A DNA stretch of 64,000 bases, taken from the NCBI GenBank assembly GCA_947650285.1, contig CANTFL010001244.1, positions 620,001 through 684,000 on the forward strand, read 5' to 3'. Positions 1 to 11,270 of the stretch are shown piece after piece (within the stretch, counting starts at the first letter, position 1; each line of letters starts with the position of its first letter). The notes under the pieces were generated by a model. It searched no databases, was not told where the DNA came from, and saw only the letters and a program-made list of their open reading frames with translations. The position numbers were made by a program, and so were the translations under genes. Source of the DNA: Hyaloperonospora brassicae (taxonomy: Eukaryota; Oomycota; Peronosporomycetes; Peronosporales; Peronosporaceae).

Positions 1-615
1 ATCCGTTTCCGTCTCTCCCTCAGTCAACAAATCAGCTAACTTAGGATGATCCGTTGCATTCACATCCTTATCTGCGCCGATCTTGAGATACCCATATAGA
101 GCATTATCAATCACACGCTGATAAATCTGTGGGGCGTTCTTCAATCCAAAAGACATCGGCAACCATTCAAACAGACCTGACGGCAAGATGAACGCAGAGA
201 TCGATCTTGCTCGTTCGGTCATCTTTACCACCCAAAATCCACTCGCCATGTCCAGCGAACAATACCACATTGCTTTGTCCATGTCCTGCAGAAATTCACT
301 GATAAGTGGCAAAGGGTATACCATCAGCTGTGTTAGCTGATTAACCAGTCGATAATCGATATACAGTCGAATATCTTCTCCATTTTTCTTAATAATCACG
401 ACTATCGGTGATGCCCACGGCGATGTCGAAGGTCGGATAATCTTGGCTGACAATAGACCTTTTATCAGGTCGTCCAACTTCTCACGAAACTTTGGCGCAA
501 CAGGTCGTATACGCTGAGCGATCGACCTCGCCTCTCCCACATCAAAATCACAAACGGTTCCGCGTGCTGTAGGGGGTAATGCATTTCCTTTCCCGATCAA
601 CAGGTGACGACTCCT
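1..615 (-). pseudogene. Reverse transcriptase domain of element A (partial)
   Basis: This is an open frame of about 205 codons with no stop, continuing past the window edge. It is the N-terminal part of a Ty3/Gypsy reverse transcriptase: it holds the motif STSPWASPIVVIIKKNG, then IRLYIDYRLVNQLT, the LDMASGFW block with its catalytic aspartate region, and FGLKNAPQIYQR. The YxDD motif would lie outside the window. It follows a TAA codon at 616-618 at a position where element 3 has a tryptophan codon, so the frame is really continuous with the upstream linker. Strong similarity to element 3 at 51457-51990 supports the call. Confidence 0.85.
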
Positions 616-1491
616 TTATATTAGTCGTCGCAAATCCTCTTGATCCTCTGTCAAGGGTATTCCAGGATCGCCAAATTGGACATCGTCTATTCTTATCTCG
701 GTCGTGGATATGGTTACCTCCGGCAGCACAGCCATGTGTTGATCCACATCTTCCGCGAACAGTTCACCTCCCTCGTGATAGTATGTCGATTCATCCGGTA
801 CATTATTTTCCTTTACTTCGCCGTCGATCGCAACAGCTTTCACGTCGTCATCCAATCGTTTAGACTGGCTATGCACCTCTCGATATTCAACCTTGATCCC
901 GTCTGGGTGACAGTTGGACTGTCCTTGTAGCGGATCAGTTATCTCATGGTTGTACTTCGGTGTCATAGCCTCTTCTGCAACCATGCCCTCTTCACCCGAA
1001 TGTTCTGGCGTCTTCCGCGCTGCGTTGACCGCACACGATCTCATTGTCGATCGATCATCCTTGTCTTCATTATTTTCTCCACTCGTACATTTGTCCTGCA
1101 ACTCCTCTTTAGAGCCACCATTAGAGTCGGATAGTGAGGCGATCTCAGCAGAATCCTTGATGTCGTCTGATTTCCGTTTTGAACGTGTCGAAATTCGGGT
1201 AGGTTTCTCATACGTAGGATGATCAACTAACGGGCCCGTGTAGGCTTCGGCTTTTTCTTCTTCTCGATATGTAGTGGCTTCAAAAGCCAATATCTGCCAT
1301 TCCATATACCGCCGTGATCCTACAGATACGTATCCTTTTGATCGCGGGATCACGCCTTCTGTCATCCACAACGCTAAAAGGGGCGCGCAGTTTAAGATCA
1401 AGTCACGATCGCTTACATTTATAAGCTGCACGAACTTAATCATTTCGGGACCATTCGCCACGGTAGGAATCCACGCCACATCCTGTCGCAC
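616..1491 (-). pseudogene. Acidic linker between protease and RT of element A
   Basis: A 291-codon open stretch in the gag-pol frame. The first 90 residues or so match the element 3 linker at about 50600-50880 (shared words include VGSRRYMEWQ versus VGSGEYNEWQ). The middle is long, acidic and serine-rich with no recognised domain. The end, with a DVQFGDPGIPLT-like segment, leads directly into RT and matches element 3 near 51370. I infer a disordered tether between protease and RT. It has no ATG of its own that would make it a separate gene. Confidence 0.6.
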
Positions 1492-2241
1492 CTAAAGCTT
1501 AGATTTAGGAGGGTTGACGCCGATCCTGACTTCCGTCGACCTACCGGCCGCAATGGCTACATGTTGATCGTTAATGTTGACCGCCGATATATTTGATCGG
1601 TACGGTGGTCTTCGTCCAGCCAGACAGCTTCGGACCTCATTGGGAAGGCAAAGGGTTTCGTCGGCCAAATCCAAACGAATACCTACAGGATCCATGAATT
1701 CCATGCCTAGTATAGCTTCTTGACCGACTTGATCCCCAACCCAGACATCAAAATGATACACTTGTGATCCGTACAGTGAGATCTTGATCTTGGTCTGTCC
1801 TACCGTCATATAAGTACTCTCTCCGATCCCAACACATTCTTGTGTTTATTTCTCATCTATCACACACCCTACCTTACGAGCAAAGGTAGTGTCGATGATC
1901 GAGATCTCCGCACCAGAGTCAAACAGAAAAGTGGCCTTCTCATTGTTGATCTTGCCCACTGCTTTCGCTTGTTTAAACCATTTTTCCGGAGTATGATACT
2001 TCCAGTATCCCCTCCACTCACCTGGGGTGAGATCGAGCTCCATCTCCACCGGGGATCGGGCATAATAGTCCACTCGCTTCACACTCGATATTAAAGAGGT
2101 CCGTTTTAGAACGATCACATATATTAGAGATCGGATTGCGCCGATCCTTAACTCCTTGGTCATCCGACTTCTTCTCAACAAATGCACATACGCATAGCCC
2201 AGAACGCTCGGATCGTGCCAGATTCCAACCTGGCGAGCGTC
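1492..2241 (-). pseudogene. Retroviral-type aspartic protease of element A
   Basis: The frame contains the aspartic protease active-site block FDSGAEISIIDTTFARKVG, with DSG intact, followed after an in-frame stop at 1846-1848 by the beta-rich half ending in an ILGMEF motif that corresponds to the ILG flap-side motif of retropepsins. The enzyme would cut Gag-Pol into mature proteins. Another stop at 1492-1494 separates it from the linker. Element 3 has the same region at about 50080-50430, but with the catalytic aspartate changed to tyrosine. Confidence 0.75.
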
Positions 2242-2244
2242 CTA
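2242..2244 (-). promoter_or_regulatory. Amber codon at the gag/protease boundary, shared with element 3
   Basis: A TAG codon lies in frame 60 codons after the last zinc knuckle and before the protease. The local context is TTAAACTAGGACGCT. Element 3 has exactly the same codon and flank at 49847-49849, although the two copies differ at many nearby bases. In-frame amber codons at the gag-pol junction are used for programmed readthrough in some retroviruses (gammaretrovirus type). A shared ancestral nonsense mutation is the alternative. I infer a candidate recoding site. Confidence 0.4.
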
Positions 2245-2589
2245 GTTTAACATTTCCTCGACCTTCGGAGTAAACATACTCGCATAATTAGTGGGCACAT
2301 TTCACTGGCGGATCAAATTAAAGAACTCTTCCATGGGGCATTTGCCATTCTCATGTACCTCTCCACATGCTGCACACAAGTAGAAGTACTTGTCCGATGG
2401 ATGCCCTTTGCGACTGCACTTCTGGCACGTTAGTCTCGGCCAGCATCCACGATCATCATGTCGCGTCGATCCGCAGTGGGTGCATGCCTTCGATTTTACA
2501 CCTCGATCACGTACACCTTCTTCACCAGTATTCTTCGGCCAGGTACGATGATCTTGATCCGATCTCTCTTGACTAGATGTAGTGGTCAC
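2245..2589 (-). pseudogene. Nucleocapsid part of element A Gag (zinc knuckles)
   Basis: Three successive cysteine/histidine clusters are visible: a perfect CX2CX4HX4C knuckle (CTHCGSTRHDDRGC), a second knuckle in which the last cysteine is tyrosine (element 3 keeps the cysteine), and a third CX2CX3HX4C cluster. Such knuckles bind the genomic RNA during packaging. A TGA at 2302-2304 replaces a TGG tryptophan codon that is still intact in element 3, so it is a decay mutation. Confidence 0.75.
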
Positions 2590-4257
2590 ACAAACTCGGC
2601 GGCGACCTTCGTCTTCATCCTATCCAATCGAGTCCGATTCCGATCCGCTACTTTCGATCCGTTCACGGATTTCCCTCACCGCCCGAGCAGTCTTGGATGA
2701 CGTAGGATTCGGAGAGGCATTCGCTCGCTGGTGGAACTTGTTCGATCCTGTCGACGTCTTCAACTGATGACTCTCCATCCTTTGGCATGCACGTAAAGTC
2801 TCCTCCAACTCATTGACATCGGCCAATCGTAGTAGGGCCAGCTGCTTGGCCAGATCGCGATCGTCCAGCGTAGCAATGAAATGTTCCACATGTTCACGAC
2901 GTGTGTCCAATGTGGCCATCCTCTTGTCTCTGATCGCGATCTTGGAGTGCTTAGCCGCGACATTTAAGCAGTGTAGATAATCCTGTGGATTTTCATCCGA
3001 TCGTTTCCGTGCGAGATAGTATTGTCTGGCCAGAGACACACCTTGCCCTCCATACTGGACCATTAACTCATCCAGCAATCTCTTCCACTTCTTTCAAATG
3101 GACCGGCCTAGTTGGTCACACCAGTTTCGAGCGGGTCCTGTCAGCAGATCTCCGAACACCAAACACTTCTCCTCATCGGGTGCTTGACCGCGCAAGAAGA
3201 CCGATTTTACCTTGCTGATCCAGCTTCTGGCCCGATCTTCATCTCAATCCTTGCCACTGAATTCTTTCAGCTCTGTCATCGCCGACACTCGAATGCGTTG
3301 AGGTATGCTACCACCGTCTTGCAACGTTTCGGTCGTAGCTATTATAGCGCGTCTACGATCTCCTTGTCCCGAATCATCGGGATCAATGTCGTCAGGGTCA
3401 AAATACTTCGGTTGACTGCTGCGCGACTGCGCTGATTCTATATCCACATCGGGGGTATATCTTTCATGGGATCCAGCAGGCTTGATCCATGGGCTAGGAT
3501 AGATCGCTTGATACGCTCGTTCCCGTTGATCTTGGCGAAAACGTTCCATGGCCTCATCGAGGTATGTCTGCAGGAGTCCTTGCGTAGTAGTTGTCATCTG
3601 CTCTTTAGCACCTGTGGCCTTCGAATGCGAGTTCAGCTTCACCGACTTGACTCGATCGCATAGATGTGTTGCATCACTTGTGCCTAGAGACATTCGCTGG
3701 ATTGTGACCAAATCACCTGACTCCATCTCTGATTCCGGTGAGGCAGATTGGGACGATCCAATATGATACCCCCTCGGGACATCGGCGATCGTAGCAACCG
3801 CTTGATCCGCTGATTCGCACTTCCCGGTCAGAGGTATTAGCTTGTCATACAGCGATCGACACGCATGGATCACCTGATCCTGGTCGCACTCCAGCAGTTC
3901 GTTTGCATCGAACGCCCCAGCGACGTATCCAGCATCTTGCAACAGCTGGATGATCGCTCTGATCCCTTCTACTACGTTAGTCGCCACCTTTGTCCGGGAT
4001 ATCGGGCCTTGTATCTCTCCGATTAGCTTAGGATTCAGTATCCATAACACGGGGTCGCTCGATAGCAGATTCTTGAGCGCCTTCCAATGGAATCCCTGAG
4101 CCAGTCGATCCAACTGCCAGCCTTCCAGCTTCATATCCCGAGCATCGTCTTCGAACTTGATCGGTTTCACGATCGCTTTCACGCCGTGATCGTGTCGATC
4201 CAATCTAGGCTCTTCTTTCTTCACTCGATCTGTCTTTAAAGTCGTCTTCTTTGACAT
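2590..4257 (-). pseudogene. Gag (capsid region) of element A
   Basis: The frame begins with an ATG at 4255-4257 and runs in the same phase as pol. The first 337 codons contain a basic N-terminus and a long polar region. After a TGA at 3244-3246 (CGA arginine in element 3, a C to T change) comes the conserved retrotransposon gag domain with [31 protein letters not shown] and MVQYGGQGVSLARQYY blocks, then a basic tail ending at a TAG at 2620-2622. A further TGA stands where tryptophan is expected, just before KKWKRLL. Gag would form the virus-like particle. No frameshift is seen. Confidence 0.75.
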
Positions 4258-4346
4258 TGCCTGAGTGGTCTTGTGTAGTTTTTGTTCAGTTTTATCTGAA
4301 GATTTTTACCCAGCGGATCGTAGTTTGCAGCACGATCCGCGGTGGT

Positions 4347-4640
4347 CTACAAAGGGACCATAGGAGGGGGTCGAGGTTTATCTTCCAGATCGATTGATCG
4401 ATCTTCCTCTTTGATTTTCTTGTCATCAGAGCCCCTACGGAAACTCGGATAATCCGGGGATCCTTTGAAATCACGCGTCGGAGGCAATCCCTTTGCCTCA
4501 AAAGCTTCCATCCCAGGTTTAGTCGTGACTTTCACTTCTTTACTTAGGGACTCACGGTGAAATCCCGAGTAAACAGAAGATCCGGGCACGCGCACCTTTG
4601 TGGTAGAGTGGCGATCGCTCAATTTATGAGTCGATCCCAA
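4347..4640 (-). pseudogene. Leader reading frame upstream of gag, element A
   Basis: Between the LTR end and gag a frame encodes a segment starting near [16 protein letters not shown] and ending in [16 protein letters not shown]. Element 3 has the counterpart at 47359-47640 (VRMPGCSEASGFHRES and MKIKEEDREIGLEDKP). Protein-level conservation between the two copies argues that it is coding, either an N-terminal part of Gag put out of phase by one frameshift or a small separate protein. I do not recognise a domain. Confidence 0.45.
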
Positions 4641-5416
4641 CTCTCCACTGGCGCCCGGACGACCGACTAACGGAGGGGTGCTCCGATTCCGTGTGTGTTG
4701 CCTTCCTCACCTTGTGTACCCGTCGGTAGGGCGGGTTGCACTCTTCCAGGTGGACTCGTGTCGAAGGAAAACTTGACCGTGTTGGAGATGGGGTTGTGAT
4801 CGTGCGGAAATCTTCCCGCGATCACGGGGTACTCGTGGGTACTGATATAAGTTACCCCGATCTCAACGAGATCGCCTTGTTTACTATGTGGTAGCTTGAT
4901 CCGCGAGCCTTCTCGCGAATCTTGCGACTTGCCTTTACGTGTTTTGTTGCGTCCGATCGCAGTTGATGTTGCTTGAGAGTTCTTGAGCACACCTGGCCAA
5001 AACAATCCAGGTGTGACACTCGCGTAGACGTGTAGCGCGACTCTTTATTCGACGGGGGGCCAAAGATCCAACCCGGAAGAGATAACGTATGCCTTGTGAA
5101 GTAAATTGAACTCTGTTTAATGTTAACCAACCAACCTAAACCCTACCCCTATGTCTATCCGTATCTCTTAACCAGATGACACGCGTCGCCTTTCCAAAAA
5201 GATCGTCCCCTCGCATTTATGTGGTCCACACCCAGTATATCCACCGTTGTATTTTCTTGTGGCCCACCCAAGATATCCTCGTGATCCTACTAGCGGATCG
5301 TGATCCTACTAGCGAATCGTGATCCTGTTAGCGGATCGGGATCCCACTTAGCGGATCGGGATCCCAATTGGCGGATCGTGATCCCACTTAGCGGATCGGG
5401 ATCCCGTTAGCGGATC
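4599..5416 (-). repeat. LTR of element A (5' LTR in element orientation), partial
   Basis: In element orientation this sequence ends in ACCACA followed by AAGGTGCGCGTGCCCGG, as the element 3 LTR ends in ACCACA followed by ATGGTGCGCATGCCCGG. The preceding 150 bases also resemble the element 3 LTR end, including the shared word ACCGACGGGTACACAAGGTGAG and the CTCCGT(G/T)AGTCGG word. The outer end of the LTR was not found and may be lost or rearranged. Confidence 0.6.
5281..5416. repeat. GATC-containing minisatellite, 7 units of 19-20 bp
   Basis: Seven head-to-tail units of the form G(T/G)GATCC(T/C)(A)(C)TTAGCGGATC fill exactly 136 bp: units 1-3 and 7 are 19 bp and units 4-6 are 20 bp. Each unit carries two GATC sites. 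There are no spacers, so it is not a CRISPR array. It lies on the outer side of the element A LTR and could be part of it. Confidence 0.85.
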
Positions 5417-5585
5417 GCAGCTGAAGATCTGGCATGCGCTCCTGGGTTAGGATCGCGGTCTTCCAATGCGATCGAGGGTCTTGTATTGCCATGTCTAACG
5501 ACGTATTGCGTAATCAAAACGAGTGTGACTACCCCATAGCCTCATCCCAGGCTGGGCGATACTGTCCACTTGGGGTTTGGGTACG

Positions 5586-7345
5586 CTATTGCCAGCCAAC
5601 CATTCCAGCTTGTATCCACCAATCATAGCATTCTTGGCTTAACTGGAGCGTGTGACCCTTTGTATCGCCGATACCAGACCCAAGGAAATTTCTTTGTGAC
5701 CGCTTTGCCACATAAGGCGCAGAAACATTTGAATGTTTGAACTGAGCCGATAGGGTAAATTCTTCAAGGGTCCAACAAGCTTGGAACACGTGTCAACAAG
5801 GGGGGGCAAGCACCGATACCGAAGGCTCGACTCTGGCTGAATGAACGAAGAAAATGGAAATCCCAGCTTTCGTAACCGAAGTGCCACAAGCCCTAAACAA
5901 ATCGAGGTACCAAAAAAGACCGATCTTGACTAATACTGATGTCAGTACTGACAACCGGGGGTTCATAGCCAGAGGGCGTTCCGTCGCCGCTGAAATGAGG
6001 TCAATATCATAAAACATCGGTGCTGTAAGTTTATCAAACTTAGAATTGAAGCAGATGTCATTTGGAAGAAGACGAGTATGCCAGACATAGATTGACGAAT
6101 GCCAGTATGACCCGAGTGCTGACTAGCGGCGATTGGTAGACGAGAGTGTAGAAACGGGGCCGGTCGAAATGGGCGCCTAAAGTATGTCAAAACTAGGTCC
6201 TTAAGAAGGCATCGCATGATCAAACAGGCGAATGACAGGTGTTACCCGCGTTGGAAGGTCAATGTAGGACGAGCCCTGGCCGCCAAAATAACCTTGCACA
6301 AATTATAGATTTGTAAGACGTGGATCATGTCGCAGACCTAAGTAGCCGAATCCGCTTTACCCAGGAGGAAGAAACCACCAGTCTTCAAACAGAGCAACTT
6401 TGGACTTGAACTTGCATATAAAGCGATATATAAGTAGGATGACTTCATTAAGGAACCCAGTCGCGGGAATGTGACAGACGCTTGCCGAGTACCACATAAT
6501 GTGTAAAATGATTTGCTGAAAATTTACCACTCGACCACGAAGAGTGCGTATGCAGTGGGAACGAAGAGATCAGACCGTCTACATTAGCGAGCAAATGCAG
6601 AAGCCAGGCGGTATGATAAATGTGAGATTTATAGTGAATTCCAAGCAATTTGGTCCGCATAAAATTACCATTAACATACACTCCTTATTGTGAGATCCAG
6701 ACAAAGAGGCTCGGAAGACTCAGACCAGGGCCGGAATGGCAGCACCACTATATCGGCTTCAGTAATTCGCATCCCGATCGCATAAGAAAAGTTCTGGGCG
6801 TAACCTAGAAATTTTTTAGTGTGGAAGAGGTCGTGCAGAAGACTGGTACAATGGTCTGCAGAAATAATTACCGAGTGGCTTGACGATCCGTATTGTAAAG
6901 TTATATCGTGAAGGTCGAACATTAGATAGTTCAGTAAAAGCGTAGTAAAGAGGACGAATAACGCTGGCGACAGGGGGTCGACCTGAAACCCTCCATACAA
7001 AAGCACAAACGGAGCCGAGGGATAGACGTTTGACATTAGGGTAACAAGGGTACTGAAATAAAGATCATGAATCCAGCGCCGATAGGTGCCCGAGCCCAAA
7101 GTGCACTTGTACTATTTCCAATACTGCCCAAACGACGCTATTAAAGACCTTTACAAATTCCAGTAAGACAGACTCAGATGTGAACAGCAATTAGAATAAA
7201 TTTTATCCGTGCCTGGAATCGATTATGGACGTAGCTTACTGGGCATGCCAAAGTCTCGTTCCGGCACGAAGCCATACTGATCAGAATGCAAGAGAAAGCT
7301 AAGAACCGGACCACGCCGGTGAGTCAAAATTTTGGGCCCTTATTT
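5586..7345 (-). pseudogene. Decayed LINE (non-LTR) reverse transcriptase
   Basis: On the minus strand pieces of a LINE-type reverse transcriptase follow one another in the right order. Near 7345-7260 is a DQYGFVPER motif, the typical Q-x-GF-V-x-GR block. In the 142-codon frame at 7099-6671 is GGFQVDPLSPALFVLF, corresponding to the GxRQGCPLSPxLF block, followed by ADHCTSLLHD where the catalytic ADD has become ADH. In 6681-6448 is an LGI box and a later SGKFSANHF segment like the GR/K-hxLxN block. Further frames to 5586 are unassigned. Many stops and frameshifts make it a fossil. The family resembles L1/Tx1-like elements, but I cannot place it precisely. Confidence 0.65.
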
Positions 7346-8818
7346 AGCTTCTAAATTGAGGAGAGAAATAGATCGATAGTTGCTTTGTACTCTGCGGTCG
7401 CCTTTCTTATACATTAGTCAAATCTGTGCCCGCCGTAGGAACTATATATATTTTACACCATGAAATCGGGCGAGAGAGATGATAAATCGTAAGCAAAATA
7501 GGTGTTCGCCTTAAAGAATTGTGTTACGTTATGGATATCCATTGGCCTTATTTTATACAAACAACAAAGGTTCACAAAATACTACTTTCTATTGAGCTTC
7601 AAAATAAAAGCGTTTCAATATTAAGTAGGACACTCCGTTTTTTAAACGGACTGCATACTTCAGATGCGAGGCTACGGCTCCTGCAACGGCGCAGGTGGGA
7701 GCCAAGGCCGTGACGGCAAAGTCTGCAGCAATATAGGCTGAAACGGTGGAACCTACAGCGGTTGTAAAAGCAGCGAAAACGGATGAGATAGTGTCTGCAG
7801 AGGCGGGATTGGCCGCGTCGTAGGCTTACAGAGCGAAAGGTAAGATGGCGGCGGTATCTTAAAGTGCGCGAGTCGAGGTGGCGGAAATTGGAACGGATCT
7901 GACATGATTAACGCGTCTTTGGGTCGGATAGGCTCAATCATCGCTCGTGACGGACGCTAAAGCCGGTTGTGGCCAATTCCAAGGCAATGATTGCAGGTGT
8001 TGCGAGCGAGCTGCCTTTACACCAGCTCAAAACCCGACGTATGGCGCGTCGTGTATATTTGGTGCGACCGCTTTCGAGAATTCGTTTTCTGGATGCGGAA
8101 GGGGGACAGGATATTAAAAATCAGTGGGCTCGAGAGTGTTGTCGTTTCTGTCGGTATCCAATCGCCATTGTTCAACTAATTCGCTAACTCTAATGGATTG
8201 TATTGTGCCTATACGGCAGCCGATTACGTGTGCACACGGGATCCTCATGTCTCTTAAGTAATAGCCGGTTCACGTCTTAAGATTTGCACGATCAAGGGCG
8301 AGCAGATTCTGTTTTTAGGAGCACCAGCGCGTACCGCGATATCTTGCGATGGACCTTCGAAAATAGATAAATGGACAGGTTCTTACGTATCTCTCATCTT
8401 TCCTTTACCATCGTTTTGCCAATTCGCTTGCATTTGGATCTAACACCCGTTAAAATTCTCTCGTAGACGTCGAGAAGCGTTCCGCTTGCACTATTTAGTA
8501 ACTTGTGATGTTTGCGTGATGCGCACCCTCAACTCGTGAGGCGACTGTGCGTCCAAAATGTTGGTATCGGTCGATGCTGAATAAATTTCAATGGTGTCGA
8601 AGAGAGAACTTGTACTTATCGAGGTATGCAATTGTTTTGTCGTCCTGTATGAAACAATTTAGTATCAAAGACATTGCAATATTAAAAAATATCGGGCAAA
8701 CATATCAAAACTTCGTGCGATAAAGAATTTGCTGCAATAGTTGGGAGCTGTTGCCAAATCTGCATTAACAAACCTTCTGTAGTAGCATGGAAAATATCAT
8801 TCTAGTGGTCCATGAACG
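7346..8818. other. No recognisable gene
   Basis: AT-rich sequence with only short frames. A 62-codon proline-rich minus frame at 7941-7753 and a 72-codon plus frame at 7969-8187 have no recognised motif. I see no RNA gene or repeat. Confidence 0.5.
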
Positions 8819-10041
8819 CTACCTCCCATCCTCACCGGCATTCGAATATTCTACGACAACGATAAATAACATTGTTCGCAATATGGACCGACATATTATG
8901 AAAAATGAGCGTGACCATTTCTCAGTAATATCCTTTATGAGTCCAAAATCGCAATCGACATCGAGAATATTTGAAGCTTGGGGAAGAAGTATGCCGATCT
9001 CATCAATCATCCATACGTAGTCGATAAATTCTTATACAAATGCAGCAGTATAAGTCTGGTTTGTACACGTGAAATCGACCATGTGGAGGAATTGAAGGCC
9101 GTAATCATTCGTCTTGTAAGTGAAGTCAATGACATCAACCTTGTTATATCGGCAGATAAAGTCCACTGAATGTTGAGGTTGCCAAAAGAGATGCCGGACG
9201 TGATTGTCTTCGTCCACCGCGACCGTAGCATGAATCTTTGGTCTTTCAGGTGCCTTATCAACACCTCCGTGTGATTTTACCGCTCAGGGACTTCAATTTT
9301 GCCTTATTAGCGATATTATATTCACCACTTGCCTTGATCAGGACGTTCATCCGCTCGAAATGGTTATATAACCTAGCGAAGGAAATAAAAAGGAAAAAGT
9401 AAATATAATAGTTGCTTTATAAGAGTCGTGTATGCACACTTCCGAAGAAATAATTATATATATATTAAATTATTTAAATAGTTGCTTTAGAGCATATCAC
9501 ATTCAAACTACTTACCCGAGGAGTATCAGCATATTTACGCACCTGTACAACCTTGGTGGCGACATTTTTCTCTTTCCTCGTTGCACGACAAGCCACAGGT
9601 AGTGCCGAGGGCATAGTTCTATTAATATATCTGACTTGGACATTTTGGCGTTCATTCACAGAAATCTTCGACCAGGCGGTTTTTTCCGGAGATTGTTTGT
9701 CATATACTATCGCAAGTTAACACAAGCATCCCACTTTTGTAGTAGAACGATCTTGCAATGACATAGGCTGATCGTGTGATCTCTTGAAGCGCTTTCCCTG
9801 TAAAAGCACAGAAAAACGAGCTTGGTGCCAGCCTTATTGCTGCGGTAGATGCCGACGGCAAAGCCTTGGCGTAAGGAGTACTGTTTGACGGCCTATACAG
9901 CTTCCCTCTGGCTTTTAAAGGGCCCGGTCGGTATTAGCTTTTCACATCTCCATGACAAGGCCTCTTCAGGCTCGCCAAAAACAATACCATGTGAACAAGC
10001 ATAAGCCGCTGCATCAGCAGAAGGAGATGAAAATCTCATCT
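8819..10041 (-). pseudogene. Decayed Mutator-like (MULE) transposase with FAR1-type N-terminus
   Basis: The minus strand from about 10041 reads a FAR1-like zinc-binding N-terminus: a SQREAV, AVKQYSLRQGFAVGIYRS and FLCFYRES series that matches the usual GF-x-V-x-x-x-R-S...L-x-C pattern, with one TAG inside. After a degraded middle, frames at 9217-9032 and 9010-8819 give the DDE core of MULE transposases: VRHLFWQPQHSVDF, then VIDFTYKTNDYGL (the D-x-TYKTN block with the first catalytic aspartate), a YVWMIDEI block, and ILDVDCDFGLIKDI (second aspartate region). Frameshifts separate the parts. Terminal inverted repeats were not found. Confidence 0.65.
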
Positions 10042-10639
10042 TAATTATTGAGATAATAAAAGGTTGATAAAGACTAAAAACAATGGCCAGGCGGCTTACG
10101 ATAATGCGTTTATCTATTTATTAAGACTATCATGTAGCAGGTATACGTCTAGCTTATAGTAGAAAAGTATTCGTATTTCATCCATCAACTTTGTTTTAAT
10201 TAGCCCCCACTCTCTCAAAAGTAAGCCTCTGATTGTTTAGAAGGCTGATTAAACATAATCTATTCAGCACTTTCAAAATAAATAACATGGGTATCACCGA
10301 CTTGCTAGAAATGTTTATTCTGGATTTGTACATCTCTGATATCTGTATCCACATTCTTAACACGCCCATTAGTTGCTAATGTGGCCTTTTGACGCTCTCC
10401 TTAGCATTACGTCGGCAAGGTCATGTATTCTCGGCATCATATATTGGAGTCAACAAAAAGTAATCTTAAGGTGATTTTGAGCAAAAGATATCTAGTGCGA
10501 GCAGAAAGCAGACTAACCCACGCCATATTGAGTCGATGGTGTGATCGTTCATGATTTATCACATCCAAAATACCCACGCGACGCTAGTTAGCCGTGTTGC
10601 ACAAAACCTATCAGCAGCATAGATTAACAACCTGCTTGT

Positions 10640-11270
10640 ACTTTTTAAAGAAGGAAAGTAGCAAGTAAAACCATGTTGAAACACCACAATAAACGCCGAT
10701 AGCAAGTAGAACGGCTTGATAAAGCGTTAGCTCAAGTAAACCGGTGCCAAAAATTCTAGTATCCTTAACAACACAGATCATTTAGCTCAAAACTCGGTGG
10801 TTTTTATTCCACACAGTATCGCAAGTAACTGATGCATTGAGCCATTACAAGACTTAAGAAACGCCGGTTGATCCCGGACAATATAAGTCGCATCGAGACA
10901 TTTTTAAAAAAATCTCTTTGTGTGGCCTTCGCTCTGCTTAATCATGAGAAGCTTCGACATCCGAGTCAAGTGACGGCTTCATAACCGCCTTTATAACCAT
11001 TAACCCAATCATGGTGAACATGATCGCTCCAAGCACCCTGCAACCAGTGCCACAACATTACTTCACCAACAGTCAGTTTTCGTACCTCATTTTTTCTTAC
11101 GCACATTCACGTTGTTGGACACTAATGGTAGCAACAATTGGCAGTAAAAACTTTGCACCAGCTGGAAGTTGCCAAAGTCCCATAACGCGATACCTTCGTA
11201 GGTTTGCACGACATCAGCACCAAAAACAAATAGGAAAATACCAGCAATGGAAATGACAAAACAAAATATG
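10640..11270 (-). pseudogene. Hydrophobic-segment debris, possible dead membrane-protein gene
   Basis: Across different minus frames several strongly hydrophobic stretches appear in a row: FVISIAGIFLFVFGADVVQ near 11260-11200, a VLGAIMFTMIGLMVIKAV segment near 11040-10980, and LYQAVLLAIGVYCGVS followed by FYLLLSF near 10730-10650. Stops and frameshifts intervene. I do not recognise the family; the pattern suggests a decayed multi-spanning membrane protein, but chance hydrophobicity in AT-rich DNA is possible. Confidence 0.2.

Larger units (their letters stand above)
1..5416 (-). mobile_element. Ty3/Gypsy retrotransposon A, left-truncated by the window
   Basis: Reading the minus strand from right to left there is LTR sequence, a leader frame, gag with zinc knuckles, an aspartic protease, a linker and the start of reverse transcriptase, which runs off the left edge. 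Gag, protease, linker and RT all lie in one and the same frame from 4257 down to base 1, interrupted only by stop codons and no frameshift. The proteins match those of element 3 (45495-60187) block by block, so the two belong to one family. The right boundary is uncertain because I find no counterpart of the LTR start; 5416 is the end of the last recognisable LTR-side repeat. Confidence 0.85.

Noticed and set aside
5281..5416. CRISPR-like array
   Set aside because: The units follow each other without spacers and lie in eukaryotic retroelement DNA; it is a minisatellite.
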